Source: Sedimenticola thiotaurini
Lineage (GTDB): Bacteria > Pseudomonadota > Gammaproteobacteria > Chromatiales > Chromatiaceae
Assembly: GCA_011051715.1 (NCBI GenBank)
Contig: DRKP01000024.1
Span: 1-34,958 of the forward strand
Length of the DNA stretch: 34,958 nucleotides
Direction of reading: 5' to 3'
Shown here one piece after another: positions 33,467 to 34,958 of the stretch (the stretch's first letter is position 1; each line of letters opens with the position of its first letter). The translations under genes and the position numbers were made by a program. Below the pieces are notes generated by a model. That model was not told the origin of the DNA and made no database searches. It saw only the letters and a list, made by a program, of their open reading frames with translations.

Positions 33467-33883
33467 ATGAAAGCACGGGTAAAATGGGTGGAGGGCACCC
33501 TGATGGTGGGGGAATCGGGCAGTGGCCACGCCGTGGTCATGGACGGACCGCCGGAATCGGGTGGCCGCAACCTCGGCGTCCGCCCCATGGAGATGCTGCT
33601 GCTGGGTCTCGGTGGCTGTACCCAGTTCGACGTGGTGCACATCCTGCGCAAGGGGCGTCACCAGGTGACCCGCTGCGAGGTGGAACTGGAGGCGCAGCGG
33701 GCCGACAGCGATCCCAAGGTGTTCACCCGCATCCATGTCCACTTCATCGTCGCCGGTCCAGGGCTGACCGCGAAGGCGGTGGAGCGGGCGGTGGCGCTCA
33801 GCGCCGAGAAGTACTGCTCAGCCTCGCTGATGCTGGGCGAAGTGGCCGAGATCAGCCACGATTTCGAGCTGGTGGATGCCTGA
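33467..33883 (+). CDS. OsmC/YhfA-family protein
   Basis: A 138-residue small cytoplasmic protein of the OsmC/Ohr fold. Two conserved Cys sit at the expected positions: C51 in LLLGLGGCTQFDVV and C117 in SAEKYCSASLML. In this superfamily they reduce hydroperoxides; in the YhfA branch the physiological substrate is unclear. The Arg that activates peroxides is probably in NLGVRPMEML. GAGGA precedes the ATG at 33467 by about 6 bases; an earlier in-frame ATG at 33428 has no ribosome site. Divergent from crp and followed by speD after 72 bases. Confidence 0.9.
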   Translation: MKARVKWVEGTLMVGESGSGHAVVMDGPPESGGRNLGVRPMEMLLLGLGGCTQFDVVHILRKGRHQVTRCEVELEAQRADSDPKVFTRIHVHFIVAGPGLTAKAVERAVALSAEKYCSASLMLGEVAEISHDFELVDA

Positions 33884-33892
33884 CCGATCCCG

Positions 33893-33920
33893 CCCCCGGT
33901 GGTCGCATGCGCGCCGGGGG
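33893..33920. terminator. GC hairpin between osmC and speD
   Basis: A perfect 7-bp stem CCCCCGG/CCGGGGG (33893-33899, 33914-33920) has a 14-base loop containing GCATGC. Only TT follows, so it is a weak terminator or an mRNA processing/attenuation hairpin before speD. Confidence 0.4.
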
Positions 33921-33955
33921 TTCCAGACCCTGCATCCGTCGCGAAGTGAGCCGTC

Positions 33956-34774
33956 ATGATGCCAAGGCAACTCAAAAGGTTGAAGCTGCACGGCTTCAAC
34001 AACCTCACCAAGACCCTCAGCTTCAATATCTATGACATCTGCTACAGCGGCAGCCGGGAGCAGGAACGGGCCTATATCGAGTACATCGACGAGGCCTACA
34101 ACTCCGCGCGGCTGACCCAGATCCTCACCGATGTCGCCGAGATCATCGGTGCCAATATCCTCAATATCGCCCACCAGGATTACGATCCCCAGGGGGCCAG
34201 CGTCACCATCCTGATCTCGGAAGAGGAGGTCGCGGCCGGGAAGATCCCCAACACCCAGTCCCCGGGACCACTGCCGGACGCGGTGGTGGCCCACCTGGAC
34301 AAGAGCCACCTCACCGTGCATACCTACCCCGAGAGCCACCCGGAGAACGGGATCAGCACCTTCCGGGTCGACATCGATGTCTCCACCTGTGGCCGGGTGT
34401 CTCCGCTGAAGGCGCTCAACTACCTGATCCACTCGTTCGAATCGGACATCGTAACCCTGGACTACCGGGTGCGCGGCTTCACCCGCGACGTGCGCGGGCG
34501 CAAGCACTTCATCGATCATCACATCAGTTCGATCCAGAACTACCTGTCGGCCGATACCAAGCGGCGCTACCAGATGATCGACGCAAACATCTATCAGGAG
34601 AACATCTTCCACACCAAGATGATGAACCGCAGCTTCCGGCTGGACGATCATCTGTTCTGTGTCGACGAGAAGGATCTGCCGGCAAAGGAGGCGCGGCGCA
34701 TCCAGCGCCTGCTGCGGCGGGAGATGGCGGAGATCTTCTACGGCAGGAACCTGGCGCGAAACCTGGAGTTCTGA
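33956..34774 (+). CDS. speD: S-adenosylmethionine decarboxylase proenzyme, E. coli type
   Basis: A 272-residue pyruvoyl enzyme of polyamine synthesis. It decarboxylates SAM to supply aminopropyl groups for spermidine. This is the long SpeD form of enteric bacteria and Pseudomonas, not the short SpeH form. Self-cleavage should occur at Lys116-Ser117 within [14 protein letters not shown], turning Ser117 into the pyruvoyl group. Other conserved blocks are [61 protein letters not shown] and [22 protein letters not shown]. Two adjacent ATG codons (33956, 33959) are possible starts. The vfr-osmC-speD order also exists in Pseudomonas. A hairpin GGGTGC/GCACCC follows the stop at about 34786-34803. 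Confidence 0.97.
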   Translation: MMPRQLKRLKLHGFNNLTKTLSFNIYDICYSGSREQERAYIEYIDEAYNSARLTQILTDVAEIIGANILNIAHQDYDPQGASVTILISEEEVAAGKIPNTQSPGPLPDAVVAHLDKSHLTVHTYPESHPENGISTFRVDIDVSTCGRVSPLKALNYLIHSFESDIVTLDYRVRGFTRDVRGRKHFIDHHISSIQNYLSADTKRRYQMIDANIYQENIFHTKMMNRSFRLDDHLFCVDEKDLPAKEARRIQRLLRREMAEIFYGRNLARNLEF

Positions 34775-34830
34775 AGAGTGCGGGTGCGGCCTTCGGCACC
34801 CCCGCCGTCCGCGTCCCCCTGTAGGAGATT

Positions 34831-34956
34831 CTATGTCTCTACGCAAGCGGATTTTGTAATTCTTGGCTGATAATTGCTTCCGTTACGGAGAATGGCAAAA
34901 GCCACTCGGGCGAGCTTTCTGGCGAGGATGACCAGCGCCTGGACAGGGGCCAACCC
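34831..34956 (-). CDS. C-terminal end of an IS110-like transposase, cut by the window edge
   Basis: The minus-strand frame is open from the right edge to a TAG at 34831-34833, giving 41 residues: LAPVQALVILARKLARVAFAILRNG, then SNYQPRITKSACVET. The ARKLARVAFAILRNG segment is characteristic of the C-terminus of IS110/IS1111-family transposases (the helix after the Tnp_20 domain). The body of the element is outside the window. A GTAGGAG sequence like the head of the REP elements lies directly beyond the stop (34821-34827), so the insertion may be in such a repeat. The identification rests on a short fragment. Confidence 0.55.
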   Translation of the reverse strand, partial: GLAPVQALVILARKLARVAFAILRNGSNYQPRITKSACVET

Positions 34957-34958
34957 CC

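Overview
The window is GC-rich and densely coded, and reads as chromosome of a gammaproteobacterium. The basis is gene order and gene type: argS followed by a SPOR-domain protein, a CRP/Vfr gene divergent from an OsmC gene that is followed by an E. coli-type speD, feoABC with a Cys-bearing FeoC, qmcA-nfeD, and the very large DUF3683-type FAD/Fe-S oxidoreductase. Cys-rich PAS sensing, the flavin/Fe-S protein and the base composition would fit a sulfur-oxidising or otherwise chemolithotrophic lineage, but that is inference only.

Layout. 1-3206 (+): 3' part of argS, a SPOR protein, an orphan family-3 solute-binding protein. 3238-6096 (-): feoABC behind a Fur-like site that overlaps the promoter. 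6172-6732: an AT-rich intergenic regulatory zone. 6733-8082 (+): a sigma-54 enhancer-binding protein (EBP) with a Cys/His-rich PAS domain. 8202-10717 (-): a methyltransferase and a ClC-CBS channel/transporter. 11071-14603 (+): ppk2, an ICMT-like membrane methyltransferase, a phosphohexomutase and a PilZ protein. 14622-15587 (-): a D-2-hydroxyacid dehydrogenase. 15748-19605 (+): the 1285-residue FAD/Fe-S protein. 19638-21816 (-): lipoprotein, AI-2E-type permease and a helical unknown, joined by ATGA overlaps. 21891-22114: a repeat cluster. 22173-23959 (+): TraB-like protein and DUF1415. 24037-28298 (-): RND pump and its adaptor. 28598-29335 (-): TtcA-like PP-loop protein. 29634-32511 (+): qmcA, nfeD and an unusual 501-residue membrane protein. 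32544-33197 (-): crp/vfr. 33467-34774 (+): osmC and speD. Right edge (-): the end of an IS110-like transposase.

The most interesting element is in 6381-6732. The minus strand holds a near-perfect sigma-54 promoter (6533-6548), three adjacent hairpins, a single-stranded CU-rich stretch that looks like an anti-Shine-Dalgarno/anti-AUG seed, and a classic intrinsic terminator with eight U. Together these predict an unannotated sigma-54-dependent small RNA of about 140 nt, divergent from an EBP gene. A 15-base palindrome and a consensus CRP site (TGTGA-N6-TCACA) lie between the two, and a CRP gene is present in the same window.

A second theme is dispersed repeats. Three REP-like elements with a GTAGGAGC head each supply the TAG stop codon of the gene before them. 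One is paired as an inverted REPIN-like unit, and a fourth GTAGGAG head touches the IS110-like transposase end.
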